Assembly: GCA_945889575.1 (NCBI GenBank) | Contig: CAMDBY010000008.1 | Coordinates: forward strand, 1 to 19,200 | DNA length: 19,200 nucleotides | Source of the DNA: Bifidobacterium breve | Lineage (GTDB): Bacteria > Actinomycetota > Acidimicrobiia > Acidimicrobiales > Ilumatobacteraceae | Direction: 5' to 3' | Shown here: positions 1-5,595 of the stretch, one piece after another | Layout: every line of letters starts with the position of its first letter | Position numbering within the stretch: the stretch's first letter is position 1 | The notes under the pieces: generated by a model | Told to the model about the DNA's origin: nothing | What the model saw: only the letters and a program-made list of their open reading frames with translations | Databases searched by the model: none | Position numbers and translations under genes: made by a program

Positions 1-789
1 TTAAGAGAACTGCCCAGCAACTCTGCCAACACCTGGCGGCCCCGCAAAACTCTGCGCAACTGGCATCCATGTCGATGCTGGGTCCCCCACTGTTGTTAAC
101 CCACAGTCGTCAATGTGTCGACGTTGCGTCACTGCTAAACAGAACCCCAACGCTGGTCCGGTGACGGAAGAATCTGCTGACTCATCTCCCCATGTCCACG
201 TGTCACCACTCGGACTCGTGAGTGAAACGAATACATTTCCTTCAGGAATCGGCAGTTTGTTTGATGCAAACGCAAAGGGCATTGCGCGCACTCCAATATG
301 CGCGATGTGCTTCAATCGATCAGTCGAAATACGTGCCCACTTCAATGCATCTGCAATGTCTTGCCCGTGCGCCCAGGTCTCCATCAGACGAGCAGTCAAC
401 ATAGAAGTGCCAGACATTGATGGCCCGTACCATTTGCACCGTGCCGACAGATCAATTGATTGCGCCGCACGAGCAAGATCTGCTGCGCCTTCGCGCCACC
501 ACTCGAGCAATTGTTGTGGTGTCTTTTTACGTTCAGAGTTATGGATTGCATCCAAACCACCAGAGGTCATCATCGACGCCATGTCACTAGCGAAACGATC
601 AGGGTCAACCATTGACCACATGGCCCGACGATCAATGAGACCTAAGTGAATGATTTGATCTTTTACATCCCAGCCCGGTGCCGGCGTTGGAACTGACCAA
701 TCAGAATCAGTCATTCCAGCTACATGAGCATCGAGTGCTGCTACCTCGGCAATGAGATCTGTGAGGACAAGGTCAGTGTTGCTAGGCAT
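1..789 (-). CDS. TIGR03084-type, mycothiol-dependent maleylpyruvate isomerase-like metal-binding protein
   Basis: A protein of about 262 residues whose N-terminal half has the DinB/MDMPI four-helix fold signature: the block APGWDVKDQIIHL supplies a histidine (H48 from the ATG start), and METWAHGQDIADAL supplies E137 and H141, the usual His-Glu-His metal triad of this superfamily. Family members in Actinobacteria use mycothiol as a cofactor, but the substrate of the TIGR03084 branch is not known to me. The stop codon is the first three bases of the window, so the gene is complete. The longest frame starts at a TTG at 813; the ATG at 789 is preferred because it is eight codons downstream and matches where the conserved part begins. 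Neither start has a clear Shine-Dalgarno sequence. It follows the HU/H1-like pair in the same direction but is separated by three inverted repeats, so it is probably a separate transcript. Confidence 0.85.
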   Translation of the reverse strand: MPSNTDLVLTDLIAEVAALDAHVAGMTDSDWSVPTPAPGWDVKDQIIHLGLIDRRAMWSMVDPDRFASDMASMMTSGGLDAIHNSERKKTPQQLLEWWREGAADLARAAQSIDLSARCKWYGPSMSGTSMLTARLMETWAHGQDIADALKWARISTDRLKHIAHIGVRAMPFAFASNKLPIPEGNVFVSLTSPSGDTWTWGDESADSSVTGPALGFCLAVTQRRHIDDCGLTTVGDPASTWMPVAQSFAGPPGVGRVAGQFS

Positions 790-840
790 TCCACAAGTGT
801 GCCTGAAACGCAACCGAGAGAACTTGTCCGGAGAAAGTGA

Positions 841-864
841 AATGGAGGGCTTTCGCCCCCCATT
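841..864. terminator. GC-rich stem-loop downstream of the H1-like gene
   Basis: A ten-position stem (AATGGAGGGC / GCCCCCCATT) with one A-C mismatch and a TTTC loop. On the minus strand it is followed by TCACTTTCTCC, so the U tract is poor. It may back up termination of the HU/H1-like operon before the TIGR03084 gene. Confidence 0.45.
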
Positions 865-874
865 CCGACACTCC

Positions 875-888
875 GAACCCGAGGGTTC
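875..888. repeat. Short perfect inverted repeat GAACCC-GA-GGGTTC
   Basis: Six-base arms with a two-base centre lie between the two larger hairpins downstream of the H1-like gene. It could be a small hairpin or an operator for the gene starting at 789. The sequence resembles a tRNA T-arm, but nothing around it supports a tRNA. Confidence 0.35.
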
Positions 889-905
889 TACTGATTTGAA
901 GTTGT

Positions 906-927
906 AAAGAAGGCCTAGGCCTTCTTT
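906..927 (-). terminator. Perfect 22-bp palindrome across the H1-like stop codon, probable terminator
   Basis: The sequence reads the same on both strands over 22 bases: AAAGAAGGC, CTAG centre region, then GCCTTCTTT. The TAG stop codon of the H1-like gene sits in the middle (915-917), so the 3' arm is just beyond the coding region and ends in a T-rich run on the minus strand. This is a stem with a minimal loop and a weak U tail, best read as the primary terminator of the HU/H1-like operon. The 5' arm encodes the final Lys-Lys-Ala residues. Confidence 0.55.
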
Positions 928-1271
928 GCAGCCTTCTTGCGCTTTGCAGGAGCCTTTTTAGCTGCTGCTTTTTTGCGCTTTGCAGGAGCCTTCTTGGCTG
1001 CTTTCTTGCGCTTTGCAGGAGCCTTTTTAGCTGCTGCTTTCTTCTTGCGTGCAGGAGCAGCTTTTTTGGCTGCTTTCTTACGCTTTGCAGGAGCCTTCTT
1101 GGCTGCTGCTTTCTTCTTGCGTGCAGGAGCAGCCTTCTTGGCTGCTTTCTTGCGCTTTGCAGGAGCCTTCTTGGCTGCTGCTTTCTTCTTACGTGCAGGA
1201 GCTTTCTTAGCTGCTGCTTTCTTCTTGCGTGCAGGAGCTTTTTTAGCTGCTGCTTTTTTCTTTGCTGCCAC
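915..1271 (-). CDS. Histone H1-like Lys/Ala/Pro-rich DNA-binding tail protein
   Basis: 118 residues, made entirely of Lys/Ala/Pro/Arg repeats of the type AAAKKAPARKKK and AAKKAPAKRKK; the APA element occurs nine times. There is no folded domain. Such tails resemble the C-terminal half of mycobacterial HupB and Streptomyces HupS and the bacterial H1-like proteins, which bind DNA non-specifically and compact the nucleoid. Translation starts at a GTG with GAGAGG eight bases upstream (1280-1285), a credible ribosome binding site. The gene follows HU by 27 bp in the same frame with only one stop codon between, so it may be a detached HupB tail, or be made partly as a readthrough fusion. The repeated DNA would allow length variation by slippage. 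Confidence is high that it is expressed, moderate for function. Confidence 0.8.
   Translation of the reverse strand: MAAKKKAAAKKAPARKKKAAAKKAPARKKKAAAKKAPAKRKKAAKKAAPARKKKAAAKKAPAKRKKAAKKAAPARKKKAAAKKAPAKRKKAAKKAPAKRKKAAAKKAPAKRKKAAKKA
935..1262. repeat. In-gene tandem repeat encoding (A)AAKKAPA(R/K)(K/R)KK units
   Basis: Nine copies of GCAGGAGC are spaced through the gene, each followed by variants of CTTCTTGGCTGCTGC. Copies differ at synonymous third positions and by alternation of the APARKKK and APAKRKK forms, so the array is old enough to have diverged while the protein pattern was kept. Confidence 0.8.
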
Positions 1272-1279
1272 TTGAGTTT

Positions 1280-1285
1280 CCTCTC
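1280..1285 (-). promoter_or_regulatory. Ribosome binding site for the H1-like gene
   Basis: GAGAGG on the minus strand, eight bases before the GTG start. It sits in the 27-bp gap after the HU stop codon and supports separate initiation of the tail protein. Confidence 0.65.
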
Positions 1286-1298
1286 GTTGTGTAAGTGG

Positions 1299-1583
1299 TT
1301 ACTTACGGTTTGGGTTCAGCTGAGCTTTTAATGTAGAGCTCGCTGTGAATTTCATCGCGGTTGAGGCGGGGACTGTTACTGCTGCACCCGTTTGTGGGTT
1401 ACGGCCAGTCCTCTCCTTGCGATCGGTGGTGCTGAACGAGCCGAAGCCCGGCCATGCCACTTTTTCGCCCTTCTTAGTAGAAGCAACAATTAGGTCAAAG
1501 AACGCTGCAAGTGTGCGCTCGGCGTCTGCCTTCGAGCACTCTGCTGCCTTTGATACCTCTTCGATGAGTTCTGCTTTTGTCAT
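1299..1583 (-). CDS. hup: HU family nucleoid DNA-binding protein
   Basis: 94 residues, the usual length for HU. It begins MTKAELIEEVSKAAECSKAD and contains the conserved wall WPGFGSFSTTDRKERTGRNPQTG, whose RxGRNPxTG segment forms the DNA-embracing beta arm, followed by PASTAMKFTASSTLKAQLN. HU dimers bend and wrap DNA without strong sequence specificity. A longer frame opens at a TTG at 1619, but the ATG at 1583 has a near-perfect Shine-Dalgarno GGGGAGGA seven bases upstream and matches the family start. The H1-like tail gene follows by 27 bp in the same frame. In mycobacteria these two parts are one protein; here HU ends at a normal HU C-terminus (NPNRK, TAA). Confidence 0.97.
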   Translation of the reverse strand: MTKAELIEEVSKAAECSKADAERTLAAFFDLIVASTKKGEKVAWPGFGSFSTTDRKERTGRNPQTGAAVTVPASTAMKFTASSTLKAQLNPNRK

Positions 1584-1590
1584 TGTGTAT

Positions 1591-1598
1591 TCCTCCCC
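1591..1598 (-). promoter_or_regulatory. Strong Shine-Dalgarno of hup
   Basis: GGGGAGGA on the minus strand with seven bases to the ATG at 1583. It decides the start against the upstream TTG, and it contrasts with the many genes in this window that have no Shine-Dalgarno sequence. Confidence 0.85.
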
Positions 1599-1656
1599 GG
1601 AATCGGAGTTGTCAAACAATTTGACCCGTTCTCACCACAAAATGCAAGCATTCGAC

Positions 1657-1674
1657 TAGTTGCAAATGCAACTA
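1657..1674. promoter_or_regulatory. Palindrome upstream of hup, candidate operator
   Basis: TAGTTGCA-AA-TGCAACTA, eight-base perfect arms with a two-base centre, 74 bp before the hup start codon. The size and symmetry fit a dimeric repressor site. The regulator is unknown. Confidence 0.45.
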
Positions 1675-1774
1675 TCTAGTTTTTGAACGTTCTGATGATG
1701 TACAAGCAAAAGCATTTTTACTGTTCTCATTGGTTGATCCAATCTTGCGTTACTGCTGCGTCTGCGCAATTTGG

Positions 1775-1796
1775 TCTCACACTATTTGTTGTGAGA
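1775..1796. repeat. Inverted repeat TCTCACA-N8-TGTGAGA
   Basis: Seven-base perfect arms with an eight-base AT-rich spacer in the hup/phoH intergenic region. The geometry could be an operator half-site pair or a small stem-loop. Confidence 0.4.
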
Positions 1797-1807
1797 ATCA
1801 GAAGAGA

Positions 1808-1837
1808 TTGACAAGCATTTTCTCGCTAACCCATATG
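1808..1837 (+). promoter_or_regulatory. Possible plus-strand promoter (TTGACA, CATATG)
   Basis: A perfect TTGACA -35 at 1808-1813 is followed after 18 bases by CATATG, a poor -10. If active it would start a transcript near 1845, giving the PIN-PhoH gene a leader of more than 350 nt that includes the 1931-1957 stem, or a separate small RNA. Confidence 0.25.
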
Positions 1838-1930
1838 TGGTAAGGCTTTGCAGGCTTCGCAACACCATTTTCGATCTGTGACTTTCAGTGATTTTTCGCA
1901 CGTCACTATCAATGCGACTCAATGTGTTGT

Positions 1931-1957
1931 TTGCAATTGCACTGATCACAATTGCAA
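1931..1957. repeat. Inverted repeat TTGCAATTG-N9-CAATTGCAA
   Basis: Nine-base perfect arms around the spacer CACTGATCA, in an AT-rich stretch. It could fold as a stem-loop in a transcript or bind a protein as DNA. No T tract follows on either strand, so it is not a typical terminator. Confidence 0.45.
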
Positions 1958-2212
1958 TTCGTACTCATCACGAAGTTCAAAATATGAGAAATCCGATACT
2001 GAAAAAATATTTAAAAAAACTTCTGAAAGATGACAAAATTGCTGCATCACGGCTCTGACGAACACAATTTTTCATTTCCTGCATATGCGAAGAGACGAAA
2101 AAGTTACGTCGACATGAATACTTTGTTCAGGGCCTCGAGCATCCACCACTTGGACGAATCGGTGGTGTCAAGATGAGATATCGATCGTGTTGCGGAGCAG
2201 ATCGGTGCCGAC

Positions 2213-3586
2213 ATGGAGTCACCAGATGACACCATGACGAGCACTTCGAAGTACCCCATTGGCGTGCGTACTCGTATCGTTCTTGACACTTCAGTTCTTG
2301 TGGCAGACCCTGGTTGTCTTCATTCCTTCCCTGGTTGCGATGTAGTTATTCCTCTCACCGTGGTGGAAGAACTTGATGGTCTGAAGAGCCGCCCGGATGA
2401 TGTGGGCCGCGCAGCACGAACTGCATTGCGCACTATTGAAGATTTGCGTCGCAGCGCTGGCGGGTCCATTCACCTTCCCGTTCCTTTGAATCAGGAACCA
2501 GGCGGAGCAACAGTTCATATTGAAGTCAACGGAATTCAGCGGCATTTGTTAATTGAGAACGGCCTAAATCCAGAGATTCCAGACAATCGCATTATTGGTG
2601 CAGCTCTTGGGCAATCACTGAAGGCTCCAACTCAAATTATTTCGAACGATGCCGGCTTACGCATTAAGGCCGCTCATCTTGGCCTGGTCGCAGCGGAACA
2701 TCAACCAGTTGGCAGATCTGCTCATACTCGTCCAATGGGTTGGTTCACACTCGAAGTGTCGTCAGCGGTTGTCAATGCGCTATACGAACACGGTGAAATT
2801 TCTTCTGACGAGTTTGATGCAGAGACTCACCTCACGACAAATGAATTTGCTGTTGTTCGTTCCGGTTCTCAATCGGCTCTGGTTCGCAGCACCGGTGACA
2901 CTGTGGAACTTCTTGCTACGACGTCGCCTGAGGCGTGGGGACTTCGTTCCCGATCAAAAGAACAACGTTTTGCACTTGAACTTCTGATGGACCCCGATGT
3001 CAGCGTGGTGGCTCTTGATGGCCGCGCTGGTACAGGCAAGACCGTGATGGCTATCGCTGCTGGCCTAGAACAAGTAGTCGAATCTCGCGCATACGAGAAG
3101 CTTGCTGTTTATCGCCCGTTAGTAGCGGTCGGTCGAGCCGATGTCGGTTTCCTGCCTGGCGGACTCGACGAGAAACTTGACCCGTGGATGTCAGCCATTC
3201 ACGACGCAATTGTTGCGCTAACCGACCAACGCTCAAGCAACGACGCAAGGCGCCTCATTGAAGACTTAACCGCTCGTTCGCAACTCACTCTTGAATCTGT
3301 CACTTTCTTGCGTGGGCGCTCACTGCATCGCCAGTTCGTCGTAGTCGACGAAGCTCAGAATCTCGAACCCACGACATTGAAGACGATACTTACCCGTATT
3401 GGCGAAGGTACGAAAGTGGTCTTTACGGGCGACACCAGCCAGATTGATGCGCCGTACATGGGAGAGTCGAACAACGCCCTTGCTGTCCTGATTCACGCCT
3501 TTGCTAACCAGCGGTGTTTCGGTCATGTCACCCTTGCTGCATGTGAACGCAGCGAAGTGGCAAGCCTCGCAGCAGAACTTCTGTAG
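2213..3586 (+). CDS. PIN-PhoH family protein (PhoH2-type RNase/ATPase)
   Basis: 457 residues in two parts. Residues about 20-160 are a PIN RNase domain with acidic residues D25 (VLDTSVLV), E52/E53 (VVEELDGLK), D124 (PDNRI) and D146 (SNDAG). Residues about 245-457 are a PhoH ATPase with Walker A GRAGTGKT (270-277), Walker B FVVVDEAQN (375-383), the FTGDTSQID motif and the typical ending ERSEVASLAAELL. Mycobacterial PhoH2 proteins of this layout unwind and cut RNA and are linked to stress; a similar role is inferred. The start is uncertain: ATG 2213 or ATG 2234 (MTSTSKYP), neither with a good ribosome binding site. An eight-base inverted repeat (2163-2170 with 2227-2234) reaches into the second ATG. 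I see no clear upstream antitoxin ORF of the PhoAT kind. The LEH-like gene follows by 22 bp. Confidence 0.93.
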   Translation: MESPDDTMTSTSKYPIGVRTRIVLDTSVLVADPGCLHSFPGCDVVIPLTVVEELDGLKSRPDDVGRAARTALRTIEDLRRSAGGSIHLPVPLNQEPGGATVHIEVNGIQRHLLIENGLNPEIPDNRIIGAALGQSLKAPTQIISNDAGLRIKAAHLGLVAAEHQPVGRSAHTRPMGWFTLEVSSAVVNALYEHGEISSDEFDAETHLTTNEFAVVRSGSQSALVRSTGDTVELLATTSPEAWGLRSRSKEQRFALELLMDPDVSVVALDGRAGTGKTVMAIAAGLEQVVESRAYEKLAVYRPLVAVGRADVGFLPGGLDEKLDPWMSAIHDAIVALTDQRSSNDARRLIEDLTARSQLTLESVTFLRGRSLHRQFVVVDEAQNLEPTTLKTILTRIGEGTKVVFTGDTSQIDAPYMGESNNALAVLIHAFANQRCFGHVTLAACERSEVASLAAELL

Positions 3587-3591
3587 CACCA

Positions 3592-3611
3592 CATGACACA
3601 ATCGTGTCATG
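3592..3611 (+). promoter_or_regulatory. Stem-loop enclosing the start codon of the LEH-like gene
   Basis: CATGACAC-AATC-GTGTCATG, a perfect eight-base stem with a four-base loop. The second arm contains the ATG at 3609-3611. In an mRNA continuing from the PIN-PhoH gene this would hide the start codon. Alternatively CACAAT six bases before the ATG is a weak -10 for a leaderless transcript that would lack the first arm. Confidence 0.45.
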
Positions 3612-4010
3612 GCTACTTCTCATACACCTGATTCCCTTATTCGGGAATTCATCTCACTTTTGGTGTCACGCGATCTTGAATCTGCAGCAGCCATGGTCAC
3701 AAATGATTTTGAATACGACAATGTGCCAATGGGTAAAACATTTGGCCCGCAGGGGCTTCAAGACACACTGACTGGTTTCTTCAGCATGTGCACTGGCATC
3801 GACTGGAAAATTCTCCGTCAAACATCAAGCGGCACGCTCGATTCTGGCATTGTGCTGAACGAACGTGACGACCGAGTGGAGATTCACGGCAGGTGGACAA
3901 CTCTTCCTGTCGCTGGAGTCTTTGAAATTCGCGGTGGAAAGATTTCTTTGTGGCGCGACTACTTCGATAAACAAACCATTATCGATGTAATGACGCCACC
4001 GGCGGGTTGA
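3609..4010 (+). CDS. NTF2-like protein of the limonene-1,2-epoxide hydrolase/SnoaL type
   Basis: 133 residues, the size of one NTF2-like cone fold. It starts with a helix (LIREFISLLVSRDLESAAAMV) and then has DFEYDNVPMG, FFSMCTGIDWKI, LNERDDRVEI and the closing LPVAGVFEIRGGKISLWRDYFD, a pattern typical of the LEH family (PF07858). Limonene epoxide hydrolase uses an Arg and two Asp residues; the ERDDR and WRDYFD segments could supply them, but I cannot assign the catalytic set with certainty, and many relatives have no known substrate. The ATG at 3609 lies in a hairpin and has no Shine-Dalgarno sequence. The stop TGA overlaps an ATG of the exonuclease frame (TGATG at 4008), although a better start for that gene lies at 4064. 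Confidence 0.82.
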   Translation: MATSHTPDSLIREFISLLVSRDLESAAAMVTNDFEYDNVPMGKTFGPQGLQDTLTGFFSMCTGIDWKILRQTSSGTLDSGIVLNERDDRVEIHGRWTTLPVAGVFEIRGGKISLWRDYFDKQTIIDVMTPPAG

Positions 4011-4051
4011 TGTCACACGATGATTACATCACCATGCCCCACCCCCGCTCT

Positions 4052-4057
4052 AAGGTG
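4052..4057 (+). promoter_or_regulatory. Ribosome binding site that decides the exonuclease start
   Basis: AAGGTG, six bases before the ATG at 4064. It favours that start over ATG 4010, which lies on the stop codon of the preceding gene and would add 18 non-conserved residues. Confidence 0.55.
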
Positions 4058-4063
4058 CAATCA

Positions 4064-4666
4064 ATGACTTCACAGGAACTATCTACGGCCCAGCTAGGCA
4101 TGCGCAATGTGTCATTCGCTGTTGTCGACTTCGAAACAACTGGCCTCAATCCAGAAACAGATCGCATTGTGCAACTAGCAGCAGTCATAGTGAATGGTGA
4201 GGGCCACATTGTCGATTCGTTCGACACCATTGTTAAACCCGAAAGTCCTGCCGAATATCAGCACGGAGCCGAACATATTCATGGCATTTCAGCCGAACAA
4301 GTCTGTAGCGGAATGCCATTACGACAGGCGCTCGAACAACTCTGGAGCATCAGCGCAGGCAATGTCTTTACCGCTCACAATGCATCCTTTGATCTTGGTT
4401 TTCTTCATGCCGAATCTGAACGTGTTGGCATCGAAGGCCAGGTTGAAATTCACATCGACACACTAGAACTCTCACGGCGCACTGCTGGAACAGACACCAC
4501 ACGCCGACATAATCTTTTTGCTTTGTGTGAGCACTACGGCATCGAACGAGACCAAGTGCATGATGCAAAGTCAGATGCCACAGCTACTGCACAACTTCTC
4601 ATGCACCTCATCAAAGAATTGGGTGTTGAAACGCCTGATCAGGTGTCTGAACTATTCGCGCCGTAA
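4064..4666 (+). CDS. DEDDh 3'-5' exonuclease, DNA polymerase III epsilon-like
   Basis: 200 residues from the ATG at 4064, a single exonuclease domain. Exo I is VVDFETTG (D22, E24), Exo II is AHNASFDLGFL (D110), and Exo III is VHDAKSDATATAQLL with H166 and D171, the DEDDh set that binds two metals. Stand-alone proteins of this kind act in proofreading, repair or RNA trimming; whether this one works with DNA polymerase III cannot be told from sequence. No polymerase, GIY-YIG or BRCT extension is present. Its 3' end overlaps the oppositely oriented pafC by 28 bp (4639-4666). It is the last gene of the plus-strand run from the PIN-PhoH gene. Confidence 0.93.
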   Translation: MTSQELSTAQLGMRNVSFAVVDFETTGLNPETDRIVQLAAVIVNGEGHIVDSFDTIVKPESPAEYQHGAEHIHGISAEQVCSGMPLRQALEQLWSISAGNVFTAHNASFDLGFLHAESERVGIEGQVEIHIDTLELSRRTAGTDTTRRHNLFALCEHYGIERDQVHDAKSDATATAQLLMHLIKELGVETPDQVSELFAP

Positions 4667-5595
4667 CGCGCCAGTACAGCCTTGGCAGTTCGGGCTTGCA
4701 CCGATGCCATTTCAATTGGGGCCACCACTGTGATCGCACCACCTGCACGAAGAAGCAAACGCCCGAGCCAATGCTCGCTATTTGACACGATGTCAATCAG
4801 GTACGAGCCGTCTGCACGCTCTTCTCGCACCGTGCACGGATATGTTTCCACTACCCATGCTGCAGATGCAGCAACTTCAGCTGTAACAGTTTCACTGCCC
4901 GACGCATCGGCAAACCAAGCAGGAATCTGAGCTGTGGCATCAGAGACTGCAACAAATTCATTCAGAAGCGAGACAGAGCGAATTCGATCTACGCGGAAAT
5001 GCCGACTGTCATTCGATGCATCATCATCGGCGCGAATGTACCAATGTCCACGGTCAACAAAGACTGTGCGCACAGTAATTGTGCGTTCCGATTCTTCGTT
5101 TCGAGCAGGGGTCCAATACGTCATTCGTACACGCTGACCAGATGATGCCGCTTCGGTGACTACGGGCAAAAAAGTTGGCGATTCAATATCAACGTCGACA
5201 ACATCATCACCGAGCACTTTGCGCAATTTCTTTACTGCGCTCTTCAAATCTTTGCCTCTTGTAAAGCCGGGCAATTCCTTTGCTGCTGCCGCCATGAGGT
5301 TCAACCCAAACGCCTCTGACGAGGTGAGTTCCAGGCTTCGTTCGAACCGCTTGTTTACCCCTACAAAAATGTATCCATCGTCAATGTAAATATCAGTGAG
5401 TTCAAAGGGTGTGTACGGAGGCACTCCGCACATAGAGGCCATTTCAATGTCTTCAATGAGATCAGACTCTGACATAGAGAATTGCTTGGCCATTTTTGCT
5501 ACTGACACACGTTTTTGTTTCATCAACCATGGCAGCATTCGCAATAAACCGCTAACACGCACTTCTGATGAACGAGGGCCACGCTTTGCACTCAT
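4639..5595 (-). CDS. pafC: WYL-domain transcriptional regulator PafC
   Basis: 318 residues. An N-terminal winged-helix-like region (RVSGLLRMLPWLMKQKRVSVAKMAKQFSMS) is followed by LTSSEAFGLNLMAAAA and a WYL domain with RVRMTYWTPARNE, GHWYIRADDDASN (W185-Y186-I187) and SRHFRVDRIRSVSLL, then a WCX C-terminal extension. In mycobacteria PafB and PafC together activate the RecA-independent DNA damage response. Here pafC starts inside the pafB stop (ATGA overlap at 5592-5595), so the two are translationally coupled, as expected for subunits of one regulator. WYL is present as WYI in this subunit. Its tail overlaps the exonuclease gene on the other strand. No proteasome or Pup-ligase genes lie nearby. 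Confidence 0.93.
   Translation of the reverse strand: MSAKRGPRSSEVRVSGLLRMLPWLMKQKRVSVAKMAKQFSMSESDLIEDIEMASMCGVPPYTPFELTDIYIDDGYIFVGVNKRFERSLELTSSEAFGLNLMAAAAKELPGFTRGKDLKSAVKKLRKVLGDDVVDVDIESPTFLPVVTEAASSGQRVRMTYWTPARNEESERTITVRTVFVDRGHWYIRADDDASNDSRHFRVDRIRSVSLLNEFVAVSDATAQIPAWFADASGSETVTAEVAASAAWVVETYPCTVREERADGSYLIDIVSNSEHWLGRLLLRAGGAITVVAPIEMASVQARTAKAVLARYGANSSDT

Larger units (their letters stand above)
1584..2212. other. AT-rich divergent intergenic region between hup and the PIN-PhoH gene
   Basis: About 630 bp without a convincing gene, by far the longest gap in the window. It holds three inverted repeats (1657-1674, 1775-1796, 1931-1957), a TTGACA at 1808 and a very AT-rich stretch near 1980-2040. 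The open frames here (for example 1848-2033 on the plus strand) have non-protein-like composition and no ribosome binding site. I see no signature of SRP RNA, RNase P, tmRNA or a known riboswitch. A long 5' leader or a small RNA is possible. Confidence 0.6.

Noticed and set aside
113..649. 178-residue plus-strand frame opposite the TIGR03084 gene
   Set aside because: Antisense shadow of a recognised protein, with no family resemblance or start signal.
875..888. T-arm-like GAACCC/GGGTTC as a tRNA remnant
   Set aside because: No acceptor, anticodon or D-arm sequence is found around it; it is a plain inverted repeat.
935..1262. Possible CRISPR-like array
   Set aside because: Repeats and spacers are not distinct: all units are related, in frame and encode one low-complexity protein.
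937..1275. Plus-strand open frame of Phe/Ala/Leu/Arg repeats across the H1-like gene
   Set aside because: It is the mirror of the Lys/Ala repeat on the other strand. The H1-like frame has a ribosome binding site, an operon partner and a known protein type; this one has none.
1848..2033. 61-residue frame in the hup/phoH gap
   Set aside because: Starts at TTG without a ribosome binding site, composition is not protein-like, and the 1931-1957 inverted repeat explains part of it. A small transcript remains possible.
2104..2289. Minus-strand 61-residue frame at the start of the PIN-PhoH gene, considered as an antitoxin partner
   Set aside because: It is antisense to the PhoH2 N-terminus, has no start signal and does not resemble an antitoxin known to me.
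4010..4063. Upstream start for the DEDDh exonuclease by TGATG coupling
   Set aside because: It would add 18 non-conserved residues; AAGGTG six bases before ATG 4064 gives a better start. Not fully excluded.
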